DNA of 64,000 nt. Source: Mesonia sp. K7 (GTDB lineage: Bacteria; Bacteroidota; Bacteroidia; Flavobacteriales; Flavobacteriaceae). Both the position numbers and the translations under genes were made by a program. Below, one piece after another: positions 18,319-26,871 of the stretch (the first letter of the stretch is position 1; each line of letters starts with the position of its first letter). The notes below the pieces were generated by a model. It was not told the DNA's origin and did no database searches. It saw only the letters and a program-made list of their open reading frames with translations. The stretch covers positions 43,758-107,757 of the forward strand of contig NZ_QKQV01000010.1 of NCBI RefSeq assembly GCF_003233725.1. The letters run 5' to 3'.

Positions 18319-19179
18319 ATGGAAAATGAAAAAATAGTTCATCCAATCAATGGTTATGTAATGCTTGCTCTAACATTGATTATTTTAGCAGTGATTATTG
18401 CAGGAACTGCAGTGACTAACAATCCTTGGTTTATGGCGTTAATTCCTATCTTTTTAATTTTAACTATAGGTTTTGTCATGGTTCAGCCAAATGGTTCTAG
18501 GGTGTTTATCCTTTTCGGAAAATACATGGGAACCGTCAAAAAGAATGGCTTTTATTGGGTTAACCCTTTCTATATCAAAAAGAAAATATCCTTACGAGCG
18601 AGGAACTTCGATAGCGAACGCTTAAAAGTAAATGATAAGTTAGGAAACCCAGTGATGATTAGCACTATTTTGGTTTGGCGTGTTAAGGATACCTATAAGG
18701 CTGCTTTTGATGTCGATTTTTATGAAAATTTTGTAAAAGTGCAAACCGATGCAGCCGTAAGAAAATTAGCAAGTATGTATCCGTATGATAATTTTGCTGA
18801 TGAGGGTTTAGACGAAGATATCACGCTTCGCTCTAGCGTAAACGAAGTAAGCCATGCGCTCGAAAAAGAAATAGAAGAACGACTTTCGATAGCGGGAATT
18901 GAAGTGTTAGAAGCAAGAATAGGTTATTTAGCTTATGCACAAGAAATAGCCAATGCGATGCTCAAACGTCAACAGGCGACCGCAATTGTAGCAGCAAGAC
19001 ATAAGATTGTAGAAGGTGCGGTAAGTATGGTGGAAATGGCCTTAGACGAATTGGGTAAAAAGCAAATTGTCGATCTTGATGGAGAACGAAAAGCGGCGAT
19101 GGTGAGTAACTTGATGGTGATTTTGTGTGGAGATAAAGATGCCTCACCTATAGTAAATGCAGGAACTCTAAATCATTAA
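18319..19179 (+). CDS. SPFH (stomatin/prohibitin) domain membrane protein
   Basis: A 286-residue protein with two hydrophobic segments at residues about 11-55 (LALTLIILAVIIAGTAV and LIPIFLILTIGFVMV), then an SPFH domain (GSRVFILFGKYMGTV, YIKKKISLRARNFDSERL, ILVWRVKDTYKAAFDV, VQTDAAVRKLASMY) and a helical C-terminal part with AQEIANAMLKRQQATAIVAARH. SPFH proteins form oligomeric scaffolds in membrane microdomains. The gene is followed by a tiny Arc-type gene and a secreted hydrolase, an arrangement I recall from other Flavobacteriia. Confidence 0.92.
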   Translation: MENEKIVHPINGYVMLALTLIILAVIIAGTAVTNNPWFMALIPIFLILTIGFVMVQPNGSRVFILFGKYMGTVKKNGFYWVNPFYIKKKISLRARNFDSERLKVNDKLGNPVMISTILVWRVKDTYKAAFDVDFYENFVKVQTDAAVRKLASMYPYDNFADEGLDEDITLRSSVNEVSHALEKEIEERLSIAGIEVLEARIGYLAYAQEIANAMLKRQQATAIVAARHKIVEGAVSMVEMALDELGKKQIVDLDGERKAAMVSNLMVILCGDKDASPIVNAGTLNH

Positions 19180-19182
19180 AAG

Positions 19183-19190
19183 TATATTTG
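19183..19190 (+). promoter_or_regulatory. -7 element TATATTTG for the Arc-type gene
   Basis: Exact TAnnTTTG match just after the SPFH stop, 22 bases before the ATG at 19213. The Arc/hydrolase pair can therefore be transcribed without the SPFH gene. Confidence 0.6.
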
Positions 19191-19212
19191 CGGCTTGTAA
19201 ATAGATAGAAAA

Positions 19213-19368
19213 ATGTCGAAGAAAAAAGGATTTGCTTTGCGGATAAATGAAGATATGCTAAAAGCTATCGAAAAATGGGCTTCTGATGAGTTTAGAAGCA
19301 CCAATGGGCAAATCGAGTGGATACTTAAAGAGTATTTAAAAAAACATAATCGTTTACCAAAAAAATAA
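19213..19368 (+). CDS. Arc-family ribbon-helix-helix protein (51 aa)
   Basis: A 51-residue protein, MSKKKGFALRINEDMLKAIE and so on, ending NRLPKK. The pattern is a short beta strand (GFALRI), helix (NEDMLKAIEKWASDEF), turn RSTNGQ, and a second helix (IEWILKEYLKK). This is the ribbon-helix-helix fold of Arc/MetJ-type DNA-binding proteins, with the strand residues contacting DNA as a dimer. It lies between the SPFH gene and a hydrolase gene, 3 bases before the latter, so it is translated with it. Too short to be found by length-limited gene callers. Its target is unknown; the neighbouring promoter is an obvious candidate (inference). Confidence 0.85.
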   Translation: MSKKKGFALRINEDMLKAIEKWASDEFRSTNGQIEWILKEYLKKHNRLPKK

Positions 19369-19371
19369 AAA

Positions 19372-20745
19372 ATGCTTAAAAAAATTATTCCGTTCTGCTT
19401 AACGATAGCTTTCGTTTTGAACATTTCAGCCCAAGAAAAAACAACAAATGCAATCGAAGGAGATTGGAAAGGGACACTCGATGCGATGGGTGCAAAATTA
19501 CGTTTAGTTTTTCATATCTCTAAAGCTGATGATGTCTATAAAGTATCGATGGATAGTCCAGACCAAGGAGTCAAAGATTTTCCTTTACAGCAAATTAGTT
19601 ACGCAAATGATACTTTAAAAATTGCTCATCCTGCGATGATGATGACCTATACAGGTATTCTTAAAGCAGATAAAATAGAAGGTGATTACGCTCAAGGCGG
19701 AATGACTTTTCCGATGAATTTAGAGCGAGGAACGGTAGAATTAAAAAGACCACAAACTCCCAAAAAACCATATCCGTACAACGAAGAAGAAGTAAGCATT
19801 CTCAATCATAAAGATCAAGTCATACTTGCAGGAACTTATACGACTCCAAGAGATAAAAAAGATTTTCCGGTGGCAATTTTAATCTCTGGAAGTGGCCCGC
19901 AAGATCGTGATGAAACTCTTTTTGAACACCGCCCTTTTCTAGTATTAGCAGACCATTTAACCAAAAACGGCATCGCTGTGTTACGTTATGATGATCGTGG
20001 TATTGCCCAATCGACAGGTGATTTTGCAAAAGCGACGAGTTATGATTTTGCCAACGATGTTAAAGCAATTATTTCTTTTTTAAAAGTAACTAAAGATATC
20101 CCATCAAACAAAATATACCTTGTAGGTCATAGTGAAGGTGGGATGATTGCTCCAATCGTTAATGCTTCCGAAAAAAACTTAGGTGGATTGGTTTTAATGG
20201 CTGCACCTGGAGTTGCTATCGAACAATTATTTGTTAAACAACAATATGACCTTTACTCCAAATCAGGGATGCCTATTTCAGCAGTAGATTCTATTACAAA
20301 AAACAATAAAGGTTTTTACGAAATTTTAAATTCAGTAGAAAAGTCAGAAATAGAACTAGCATTCAGAACCTACGGGAAGTCAATAAAAATGAGTGATATA
20401 GAAATCGAAGAGCAGCTACAAGTAGCAAATGATGCTTGGTTTTATAATTTTATTACTTTCAATCCTCAAGCATATTTGCAAAAAGTAAACGTTCCAGTTT
20501 TGGCCATTAATGGCGGAAAAGACTTACAAGTAGATGCCGATATGAATTTAGCCGGAATCGAAAATGCTTTAAAAATTTCTGGAAACAAAGCTTACGAAAT
20601 CAAGAAATACGATAACCTTAATCATCTTTTTCAAGAAGCAGAAACAGGCTTGCCACAAGAATATGGGAAGATAGAAGAGACCCTTTCACCAGAGGTTTTA
20701 CATAAAATAGCCAATTGGATTAACGAGCGTCATTCAAAGAAGTAA
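19372..20745 (+). CDS. Secreted alpha/beta hydrolase
   Basis: A 457-residue exported protein: signal peptide to about residue 20 (LTIAFVLNISAQ), an N-terminal beta domain (residues about 25-130, EGDWKGTLDAMGAKLRLVFHI), then an alpha/beta-hydrolase domain. The active site shows SGSGPQDRDETLFEHRPFL, YDDRGIAQSTGDF, the nucleophile in GHSEGGMIAP, the Asp in INGGKDLQVD and the His in LNHLFQEA. It is likely an esterase or peptidase-like enzyme of the periplasm or surface; the substrate is unknown. It is in one unit with the Arc-type gene. Confidence 0.9.
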   Translation: MLKKIIPFCLTIAFVLNISAQEKTTNAIEGDWKGTLDAMGAKLRLVFHISKADDVYKVSMDSPDQGVKDFPLQQISYANDTLKIAHPAMMMTYTGILKADKIEGDYAQGGMTFPMNLERGTVELKRPQTPKKPYPYNEEEVSILNHKDQVILAGTYTTPRDKKDFPVAILISGSGPQDRDETLFEHRPFLVLADHLTKNGIAVLRYDDRGIAQSTGDFAKATSYDFANDVKAIISFLKVTKDIPSNKIYLVGHSEGGMIAPIVNASEKNLGGLVLMAAPGVAIEQLFVKQQYDLYSKSGMPISAVDSITKNNKGFYEILNSVEKSEIELAFRTYGKSIKMSDIEIEEQLQVANDAWFYNFITFNPQAYLQKVNVPVLAINGGKDLQVDADMNLAGIENALKISGNKAYEIKKYDNLNHLFQEAETGLPQEYGKIEETLSPEVLHKIANWINERHSKK

Positions 20746-20791
20746 TGAAAAAAATCCTTACTTTTATTTCAAATTAAATAACACATTTTCA

Positions 20792-21226
20792 ATGAAAAAA
20801 ATAAGCCTACTTCTTTTTGTTAGTTTGCTACTTATCGCTTGCCAAGAAGAAAAAAGTAATTTAGAAAAGGAGCACGAAAAAGCGTTGCAAGAGGTTTTAG
20901 ACGTTCATGATGAAGCCATGCCGAAAATGGGAGAATTGTCGGGTCTGATTTCAGAATTAGAACAAAAGATAGAAGAAGATTCTACGCAAGTCCAATTGGT
21001 AAAAGCAAAAACCAATTTACAAGCAGCACACGACAACATGATGTCTTGGATGAAAGACTTTGCAGAGCGTTTTCCCGATGTTTACAATGATAAAGATTAT
21101 ACAGACGAAGAACTTAAGGCGCAGTTAAAATTACTTGAAGTTGAGAAAGATGAGGTAAACGCAATGCGTGATTTTGTTTTTGCGAGTATTGCAGACGCCA
21201 AGCGAGTTTTAGGCAAAGAAGAATAG
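20792..21226 (+). CDS. Helical lipoprotein, function unknown
   Basis: A 144-residue lipoprotein with signal MKKISLLLFVSLLLIAC (Cys 17). The mature part is almost entirely charged heptad-like helix (LEKEHEKALQEVLDVHDEAM, then ELEQKIEEDSTQVQLVK, and DEELKAQLKLLEVEKDEVN), suggesting an antiparallel coiled coil in the periplasm. Databases often give such flavobacterial proteins misleading viral inclusion protein names. It lies 46 bases after the hydrolase gene on the same strand. Confidence 0.8.
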   Translation: MKKISLLLFVSLLLIACQEEKSNLEKEHEKALQEVLDVHDEAMPKMGELSGLISELEQKIEEDSTQVQLVKAKTNLQAAHDNMMSWMKDFAERFPDVYNDKDYTDEELKAQLKLLEVEKDEVNAMRDFVFASIADAKRVLGKEE

Positions 21227-21247
21227 TCCTTTTGTAATTGAGGTGTT

Positions 21248-22081
21248 TTGGAAGAAGTTGAGATTTTACTAAGTGTGATCCTCTTTCTTATTTTTATAGT
21301 TGTCTTATTTTTGATAATTGTAATTTTAGGTTTATCCACCTTAGAGCGCGTTTATGCTTATTTTTTTGATAAACCTATGGTTACGTACATTCACTTTCCT
21401 TTAAAGAAACTGCCACAAGCAGATGTAAATTTTATAAAAGCTAACTTTCCTTTTTATAACAAATTAGATGTAAGAAAACAGCAATATTTTAATCATCGGG
21501 TAGCTTTTTACCTTCAGAATAAAGAGTTTATAGGCAAAGAAAATCTAGTGGTTACTCAAGACATGAAACTCAGGATTTCCGCGACAGCGGTCATGCTTAC
21601 TTTTGGCATGCGTGACTACACGCTTAAAAGACTCGAGCGCTTTTTGATTTACCCTAGCATTTATTATTCAAATATAAACCATGCCTATCATAAAGGAGAG
21701 TACAATACACGCTACAAAGCGCTTATTTTTTCTTGGCAAGACCTGATGAAGGGTTTTGATGTACATAACGATAACCTCAATTTGGCCATTCACGAGTTGA
21801 TGCATGTTTTGCAAATCAATAGTTATAACAATTCGAGTATCAATGCAAGTTTGTTTAAAGATTATAACCAAATGATAGAAGAAAAGCTGAAAAACAAAGC
21901 TTATCGCGAGAAGTTGGTCAATTCTAAATACTTTCGTGACTATGCGTTTACCAACCGGTTTGAATTTTTAGCCGTGCTGGTCGAAAACTTCATCGAAACA
22001 CCACAAACCTTCAAAGAAAAGTTTCCTTTCTTATACAACGATATCAAGAAAATGCTCAATTTTAATTTTGCAGGGTATTAG
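21248..22081 (+). CDS. MtfA-like zinc metallopeptidase (M90 family)
   Basis: A 277-residue protein. One hydrophobic segment at residues about 6-34 anchors it in the membrane. The peptidase part has the zinc motif HELMH (H182, E183, H186) followed by FEFLAVLVENFIETP, where a Glu acts as third ligand in MtfA. E. coli MtfA is a cytosolic peptidase that titrates Mlc; the membrane anchor here differs, so the cellular role may too. The start is a TTG at 21248 (MEEVEILLS), and a GTG at 21275 is an alternative. It follows the lipoprotein gene by 21 bases. Confidence 0.85.
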   Translation: MEEVEILLSVILFLIFIVVLFLIIVILGLSTLERVYAYFFDKPMVTYIHFPLKKLPQADVNFIKANFPFYNKLDVRKQQYFNHRVAFYLQNKEFIGKENLVVTQDMKLRISATAVMLTFGMRDYTLKRLERFLIYPSIYYSNINHAYHKGEYNTRYKALIFSWQDLMKGFDVHNDNLNLAIHELMHVLQINSYNNSSINASLFKDYNQMIEEKLKNKAYREKLVNSKYFRDYAFTNRFEFLAVLVENFIETPQTFKEKFPFLYNDIKKMLNFNFAGY

Positions 22082-22129
22082 AGTCAATTCGAGTAAGTTA
22101 AAAAAAACTGTATTGAGAATTAAGACTTG

Positions 22130-23041
22130 TCAGTCTAATTTATTTAAAAAAGTATGAATAGCGGAATAGTAAGCTTCTTTTCTGTCGATCCAACCATAAT
22201 GTTTACATTGGTCTAAAAAAACGAGTTCAGCATGTGGTAAGATTTCATGTGCTTTTGTGGGGATACTCATACTCACCAAATCATTTTTACCATGAATGAT
22301 TAACACTGGCTTTTGAAAATTTTTCATTTCATCAGAAACATCAAAATTGATAGCTCTCATATTTTGCCAAACCAAGCTATTAATTTCCGAATTTACTTCC
22401 AATAAACGTTTAGCGACAGTTTCAATTTTACTAGTGTCGTACAAATAAGCATGCGACATAAAATAAGCTCGCTTGTATCGGGTGTTATAAGACAAATCAC
22501 CATTGCTTACTTTTTGGTTATAATAAGAAAACGAATCTCTAACTTTTTCAGAAAGATGTCTAGTAAAATTGGTGTTGGCAAGAAGACTCAAATCACAACC
22601 GCCAGAAGAAGATTGAATCATAGCTGAAATAGTTTCAGGATATTTAGCGGCGTAAGCATAAGCTAACATTCCGCCAAAGGAATGTCCTAAAATAACCCAA
22701 GAGTCAAACTGAAGATGACATCGTAAAACTTCGATGTCTTCTACCATGTTTTGCAACGTAATGGTTTTTGAGTTGACCTCTTTTAGTGTTGAATTACCGG
22801 TTGCTCTTTGATCATAAAGAATAACCTGATTGGTTTTTGACAATTCCTGCGCTAAACTTGCAAACCCTTTTGAACTAAAACCAGGACCACCGTTGATGAT
22901 TAAAAGCGGCTTTCCTTCTCCGTATATTTCATAATAAATGTTACCATCTTCAGTAGCGATATTTCCTTGTTGTTGTGCAAATACCGAGGGAAGACTCAGG
23001 AAAAATAAAAGGTAATATTTAGCTGTTATGAATATTTTCAC
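22130..23041 (-). CDS. Exported alpha/beta hydrolase, proline-iminopeptidase-like
   Basis: A 303-residue S33-like hydrolase with a signal peptide (to about residue 22, LLFFLSLPSVFAQ). The oxyanion loop is LLIINGGPGFSSKGF, close to the HGGPG of proline iminopeptidases. LYDQRATGNS, the nucleophile GHSFGGML, the Asp in IIHGKNDLVS and the His in DQCKHYGW complete the active site. It starts with GTG at 23041 and overlaps the end of rpe by 23 bases, so it is translationally coupled to it. A periplasmic aminopeptidase is likely; the substrate is unproven. Confidence 0.88.
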   Translation of the reverse strand: MKIFITAKYYLLFFLSLPSVFAQQQGNIATEDGNIYYEIYGEGKPLLIINGGPGFSSKGFASLAQELSKTNQVILYDQRATGNSTLKEVNSKTITLQNMVEDIEVLRCHLQFDSWVILGHSFGGMLAYAYAAKYPETISAMIQSSSGGCDLSLLANTNFTRHLSEKVRDSFSYYNQKVSNGDLSYNTRYKRAYFMSHAYLYDTSKIETVAKRLLEVNSEINSLVWQNMRAINFDVSDEMKNFQKPVLIIHGKNDLVSMSIPTKAHEILPHAELVFLDQCKHYGWIDRKEAYYSAIHTFLNKLD

Positions 23042-23696
23042 TTCGGGTGATTTCTTTTAAATCTCTTATGGTTTCTATAGGGTCATTAGATTTAAACACA
23101 TAGCTGCCAGCCACCAAAACATTGGCGCCGCATTTTACCAGTTCTTGTGCATTTTTGTTGGTCACACCACCATCAATCTCGATTAAAGTTGTGGCATTGT
23201 TGTCAGCGATAATTTCTTGTAACTGTCTTACTTTTTTGTAAGTGTTTTCGATAAAACTTTGTCCGCCAAAACCAGGGTTAACACTCATCACACAAACCAA
23301 ATCGATATCGTTGATGACATCTTCCAGCAAACTCACATTGGTATGCGGATTAAGTGCAACACCGGCTTTCATTCCTGCGTTTTTGATGGCCTGTAAAGTG
23401 CGATGCAAATGTGTACAAGCTTCGTAATGTACCGTAAGAATATCCGCGCCAAGCTCGGCAAACGTAGTGATGTAACGATCTGGGTCGACAATCATAAGAT
23501 GTACATCTATGGTTTTGTTGGCATGATGGTTAATCGCTTTTAAAACCGGCATCCCAAAACTAATGTTGGGAACAAAAACACCATCCATAATGTCGATATG
23601 AAACCAATCGGCTTCGCTTTGGTTCACCATTTCGATGTCACGTTGTAGGTTGGCAAAATCTGCTGCTAGAATAGAAGGTGCTATTTTTGTGTTCAT
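23019..23696 (-). CDS. rpe: Ribulose-phosphate 3-epimerase
   Basis: A 225-residue TIM-barrel enzyme of the pentose phosphate pathway interconverting ribulose-5-P and xylulose-5-P. Landmarks are KIAPSILAADFANL, WFHIDIMDGVFVPNISFG with the metal His and catalytic Asp, DVHLMI, VMSVNPGFGGQSFI, and EIDGGV with the second catalytic Asp. I set the start at MNTKIAPSIL (23696); an ATG 21 bases upstream would add MYKQYSS, which is not part of the family. A -7 element lies 19 bases upstream. Confidence 0.97.
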   Translation of the reverse strand: MNTKIAPSILAADFANLQRDIEMVNQSEADWFHIDIMDGVFVPNISFGMPVLKAINHHANKTIDVHLMIVDPDRYITTFAELGADILTVHYEACTHLHRTLQAIKNAGMKAGVALNPHTNVSLLEDVINDIDLVCVMSVNPGFGGQSFIENTYKKVRQLQEIIADNNATTLIEIDGGVTNKNAQELVKCGANVLVAGSYVFKSNDPIETIRDLKEITRSENIHNS

Positions 23697-23714
23697 AGAG
23701 CTGTATTGTTTATA

Positions 23715-23722
23715 CAAAAATA
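23715..23722 (-). promoter_or_regulatory. -7 element TATTTTTG for rpe
   Basis: Matches TAnnTTTG on the minus strand, 19 bases before the rpe start and after the rpoD terminator. Confidence 0.55.
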
Positions 23723-23730
23723 AGGATAAT

Positions 23731-23754
23731 AAAAAACCCCGAAAATTTCGGGGT
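23731..23754 (-). terminator. Intrinsic terminator after rpoD
   Basis: Stem AACCCCGAA/TTCGGGGTT with a 3-nt loop, followed on the minus strand by a T-run. Confidence 0.9.
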
Positions 23755-23772
23755 TACTATTTTATTGGAAAA

Positions 23773-24636
23773 TTATCCTAAATAAGTTTTTAATATCTTA
23801 CTTCTTGAGGTATGTTTTAATCTTCTGATGGCTTTTTCTTTGATTTGTCTAACGCGTTCGCGAGTCAAATCGAAGGTTTCGCCAATTTCTTCTAAGGTCA
23901 TCGGGTGTTGATTACCCAATCCAAAATAGAGCTTTACGACATCGGCTTCACGAGGGGTTAAGGTCTCCAAAGCTCTTTCGATTTCTGTTTTTAACGACTC
24001 GTGTAATAACTCTTTATCAGGATTTGGAGACTCACCAAAACGTAAAACATCGTAAAGGTTAGAATCTTCACCTTCTACCAATGGTGCATCCATAGAGACG
24101 TGACGCCCAGAGTTTTTCATAGACTCTTTCACGTCGTTTACAGTCATGTCTAACTCTTTGGCAATTTCTTCTGCACTTGGCGGACGCTCATGCGATTGCT
24201 CTAAAAAAGCAAAGGTTTTATTGATTTTGTTAATCGAACCAATTTTATTCAGCGGTAAGCGAACAATTCTAGATTGCTCGGCAAGAGCTTGTAAAATAGA
24301 TTGACGAATCCACCAGACTGCGTAAGAGATAAATTTAAAACCCCGGGTTTCATCAAAACGTTTGGCAGCTTTAATCAAACCTAAATTACCTTCGTTAATT
24401 AAATCGGGTAGGGTTAAACCTTGGTTTTGGTATTGTTTGGCCACCGAAACCACAAAACGCAAGTTGGCATTGGTCAATTTCTCTAAAGCTCGGTTGTCAC
24501 CCGCTTTGATGCGTTGTGCTAATTCTACTTCTTCTTCAGCAGTAATTAGATCAACTTTACCAATTTCCTGTAAATATTTGTCTAAAGATGCGGTTTCTCT
24601 GTTGGTTACCTGCTTTGTAATCTTAAGCTGTCTCAT
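23773..24636 (-). CDS. rpoD: Primary RNA polymerase sigma factor (RpoD/SigA type)
   Basis: A 287-residue group 1 sigma-70 factor without region 1.1, the short form found across Bacteroidota. Region 1.2 is at the N-terminus ([20 protein letters not shown]). Region 2 has [20 protein letters not shown] and [18 protein letters not shown] for -10 melting. Region 3 follows. Region 4 has the helix-turn-helix [20 protein letters not shown] for -35 contact. This factor recognises the TAnnTTTG/TTTG promoters seen throughout the window. It has its own terminator; upstream are 200 bases with no other gene. Confidence 0.96.
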   Translation of the reverse strand: MRQLKITKQVTNRETASLDKYLQEIGKVDLITAEEEVELAQRIKAGDNRALEKLTNANLRFVVSVAKQYQNQGLTLPDLINEGNLGLIKAAKRFDETRGFKFISYAVWWIRQSILQALAEQSRIVRLPLNKIGSINKINKTFAFLEQSHERPPSAEEIAKELDMTVNDVKESMKNSGRHVSMDAPLVEGEDSNLYDVLRFGESPNPDKELLHESLKTEIERALETLTPREADVVKLYFGLGNQHPMTLEEIGETFDLTRERVRQIKEKAIRRLKHTSRSKILKTYLG

Positions 24637-24790
24637 TTAAAAATACCTCTTTTTTTGGGTTACATTGGGTTATACGAGCAAATGTGCATTTATGTTACAA
24701 AAGCTCCTTACTTTTTTTGCAAAAAATTGGTCGGATATTTAAAAAATAGCTTACAGCTAAGTTATAAACAAGTTTTGAAAGTTTTTAGTA

Positions 24791-24824
24791 TAAAAATACC
24801 CGCTTTTAAATTTAAAAGCGGGTA
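24791..24824 (-). terminator. Intrinsic terminator after the proCBA operon
   Basis: A perfect 14-bp palindrome TACCCGCTTTTAAA/TTTAAAAGCGGGTA, followed on the minus strand by TTTTTATA. It lies 20 bases past the proA stop. Confidence 0.85.
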
Positions 24825-24843
24825 ATCTAAATGATTTTATTTT

Positions 24844-26043
24844 TTAAACCCTTACGTGGCCATCACCATAGACATAATATTTATTGGTGACCAATTGTTT
24901 TAAACCAAGAGGTCCACGATGATGCAGTTTATCTGTGCTGATGGCTAGTTCTGCACCTACACCCATTTGCCCTCCATCGGTAAATCTTGTGGAAGCATTA
25001 TGATAAACAGCGGCACTATCTATTTGTTCCATAAAAAGCGCAGCTTCTTTTTTATCTTCGGTGAGAATAGAAGTGGAGTGACCTCCAGAATAGTGATTGA
25101 TATGTTCCATGGCTTTTTCGATGCCATCGACTTGGGCGATTAAGATCTTCATCGCCAAAAACTCTTCATACCACACTTCTTCTTTGTTGATAACTTTACT
25201 CTCCGTGAGTAGGTGTTTGGTGTCTTTGTCAGTTACAACTTCCACTTTTAAATCCGTTAAGATGGAATATAGTTCTTTGATTTTAGTTTTATATCCAGGA
25301 AGATTGACATCAATCAATACTTTATCTAAGGCGTTGCATCCCGATATTTTATCGGTTTTGGCGTTGATGATCACTTTTACTGCTTTTTCCCAATCGGCAT
25401 TTTTAGAGACATATAAAAAGTTATTTCCTCTACCACTAACTAGCACAGCACATTTGGCGTGTTCTTTTACGAAACCAATGAGTCTTTCGCCTCCACGCGG
25501 CACGATTAAATCCAAAGGTTCGTTTGGGTTTCTTAAAAACTCTTGAGTTTCTTGTCGATCCATCTGCATCAGTTTGATCCAAGACTTGTCTAAATTGTTT
25601 TCTTCTAGCGCTTGATGCCAACATGATTCTAAGATAAGGTTACTGTTTTTGGCTTCTTTTCCGCCTTTGAGCAAAATCTTGTTGTTGGCTTTAAAAGCTA
25701 AAACGGCTGCTTCAATCGTCACATCTGGACGTGACTCATAAATAATCATAATGGTTCCGAAAGGGGCAGTTTTGTTTATAATCTTTAAACCACTGTCTAA
25801 AGTCCTGTCGGAAATGGTTTGCCCAACGGGATCTTCTTGTTCTTTTACTTCTCTGATGGATTGGATCATACCGTCGACTTTAGCTTGATTGACTACCAAA
25901 CGGTCGTAAAGTGCTTGGTCATCACGGTTAAAAGCTTCTAGGTCTTTTTTGTTTTCGGCGATAATATCATTTCTTCTAGCGTCAATAATTTGCATCATCG
26001 ACTCTAAAACTTCATTTTTCTTACTGGTGTCTAATAGTTGCAT
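24844..26043 (-). CDS. proA: Gamma-glutamyl phosphate reductase
   Basis: A 399-residue aldehyde-dehydrogenase-fold enzyme reducing gamma-glutamyl phosphate with NADPH, the second step of proline synthesis. The catalytic Cys lies in KTDKISGCNALDKVLID. PFGTIMIIYESRPDVTIEA and LKGGKEAKNSN form the cofactor region, and FTDGGQMGVGAELAIS with HHRGPLGLKQL is the C-terminal signature. It is last in the operon proC-proB-proA, 39 bases after proB, and is followed by a strong terminator. Confidence 0.97.
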   Translation of the reverse strand: MQLLDTSKKNEVLESMMQIIDARRNDIIAENKKDLEAFNRDDQALYDRLVVNQAKVDGMIQSIREVKEQEDPVGQTISDRTLDSGLKIINKTAPFGTIMIIYESRPDVTIEAAVLAFKANNKILLKGGKEAKNSNLILESCWHQALEENNLDKSWIKLMQMDRQETQEFLRNPNEPLDLIVPRGGERLIGFVKEHAKCAVLVSGRGNNFLYVSKNADWEKAVKVIINAKTDKISGCNALDKVLIDVNLPGYKTKIKELYSILTDLKVEVVTDKDTKHLLTESKVINKEEVWYEEFLAMKILIAQVDGIEKAMEHINHYSGGHSTSILTEDKKEAALFMEQIDSAAVYHNASTRFTDGGQMGVGAELAISTDKLHHRGPLGLKQLVTNKYYVYGDGHVRV

Positions 26044-26082
26044 TCTTTATATTTTTTATAAATTTCAATCTCTTTTTTAATT

Positions 26083-26865
26083 TTAATCTTCCATAATAAA
26101 TTTGGTTCCTATCTCCTTTCCGTCAATGATATCAACAATTACATTAGATTTTTTACCATTGGCAATATAGGTAGGAATGTCTTTGAGGGCTGTTTGCTTG
26201 GCAATTTTAAGTTTGCTTTTCATTCCGCCTCTTCCTTCACCTTCACCTTTACTAGATGCTTGTACATACTTTTCTACATTTTGGTGTGGTGTGACTTTCT
26301 GTAATTTTTTTGACGCCGCATCATCAGGATGACCTGTATAAAGTCCATCGGTATCGGTTAAAATAATAAGCCGATCGGCATGGACCATTTCGGCTACTAA
26401 ACTTGCCAGTTCGTCATTGTCTGAAAACATAGACATCGTTAGCGAAACGGCATCGTCTTCGTTAGCAATGGGAATGATTCCTTGCGAAAGCAAACCTTCA
26501 TAACAATTGATCATATTCTCCCGGTGCTTTCCAGGATCAAAATCTCTTTTGGTCGCTAAAACTTGTGCGCAACGCATTCCGTAATCGTGAAAAATACTGT
26601 AATAATGACGCATCATTCTAGGTTGTCCCACCGAAGAATAAACCTGTCTGCGAATCGAAGGATTTTCGATATCACACTGGTTAAGCACTTCCTTTCCGGC
26701 AATAGCCGAACCAGAAGAAACCAAGATGACCATGATATCACGTTCGTAGAGGACGGCGATTTGTCTAACAATTTCCCTTAAAACAGGCCCTAGAATTCTA
26801 TTGTCTTTGTTGGTCATAACGTTCGTACCAACTTTTACTACAATTCTTTTTATTTTGTTGATCAT
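26083..26865 (-). CDS. proB: Glutamate 5-kinase (without PUA domain)
   Basis: A 260-residue amino-acid kinase phosphorylating glutamate, the first and feedback-regulated step of proline synthesis. The motifs are IKRIVVKVGTNVMT, VSSGSAIAGKEVL, IANEDDAVS, LTDTDGLYTG and GGMKSKLKIAK. The E. coli enzyme is about 367 residues, with a C-terminal PUA domain. Here the protein stops after the kinase domain, which is common in Bacteroidota and means the PUA domain is not needed for catalysis. It lies 6 bases after proC. Confidence 0.95.
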   Translation of the reverse strand: MINKIKRIVVKVGTNVMTNKDNRILGPVLREIVRQIAVLYERDIMVILVSSGSAIAGKEVLNQCDIENPSIRRQVYSSVGQPRMMRHYYSIFHDYGMRCAQVLATKRDFDPGKHRENMINCYEGLLSQGIIPIANEDDAVSLTMSMFSDNDELASLVAEMVHADRLIILTDTDGLYTGHPDDAASKKLQKVTPHQNVEKYVQASSKGEGEGRGGMKSKLKIAKQTALKDIPTYIANGKKSNVIVDIIDGKEIGTKFIMED

Positions 26866-26871
26866 ATTGTT

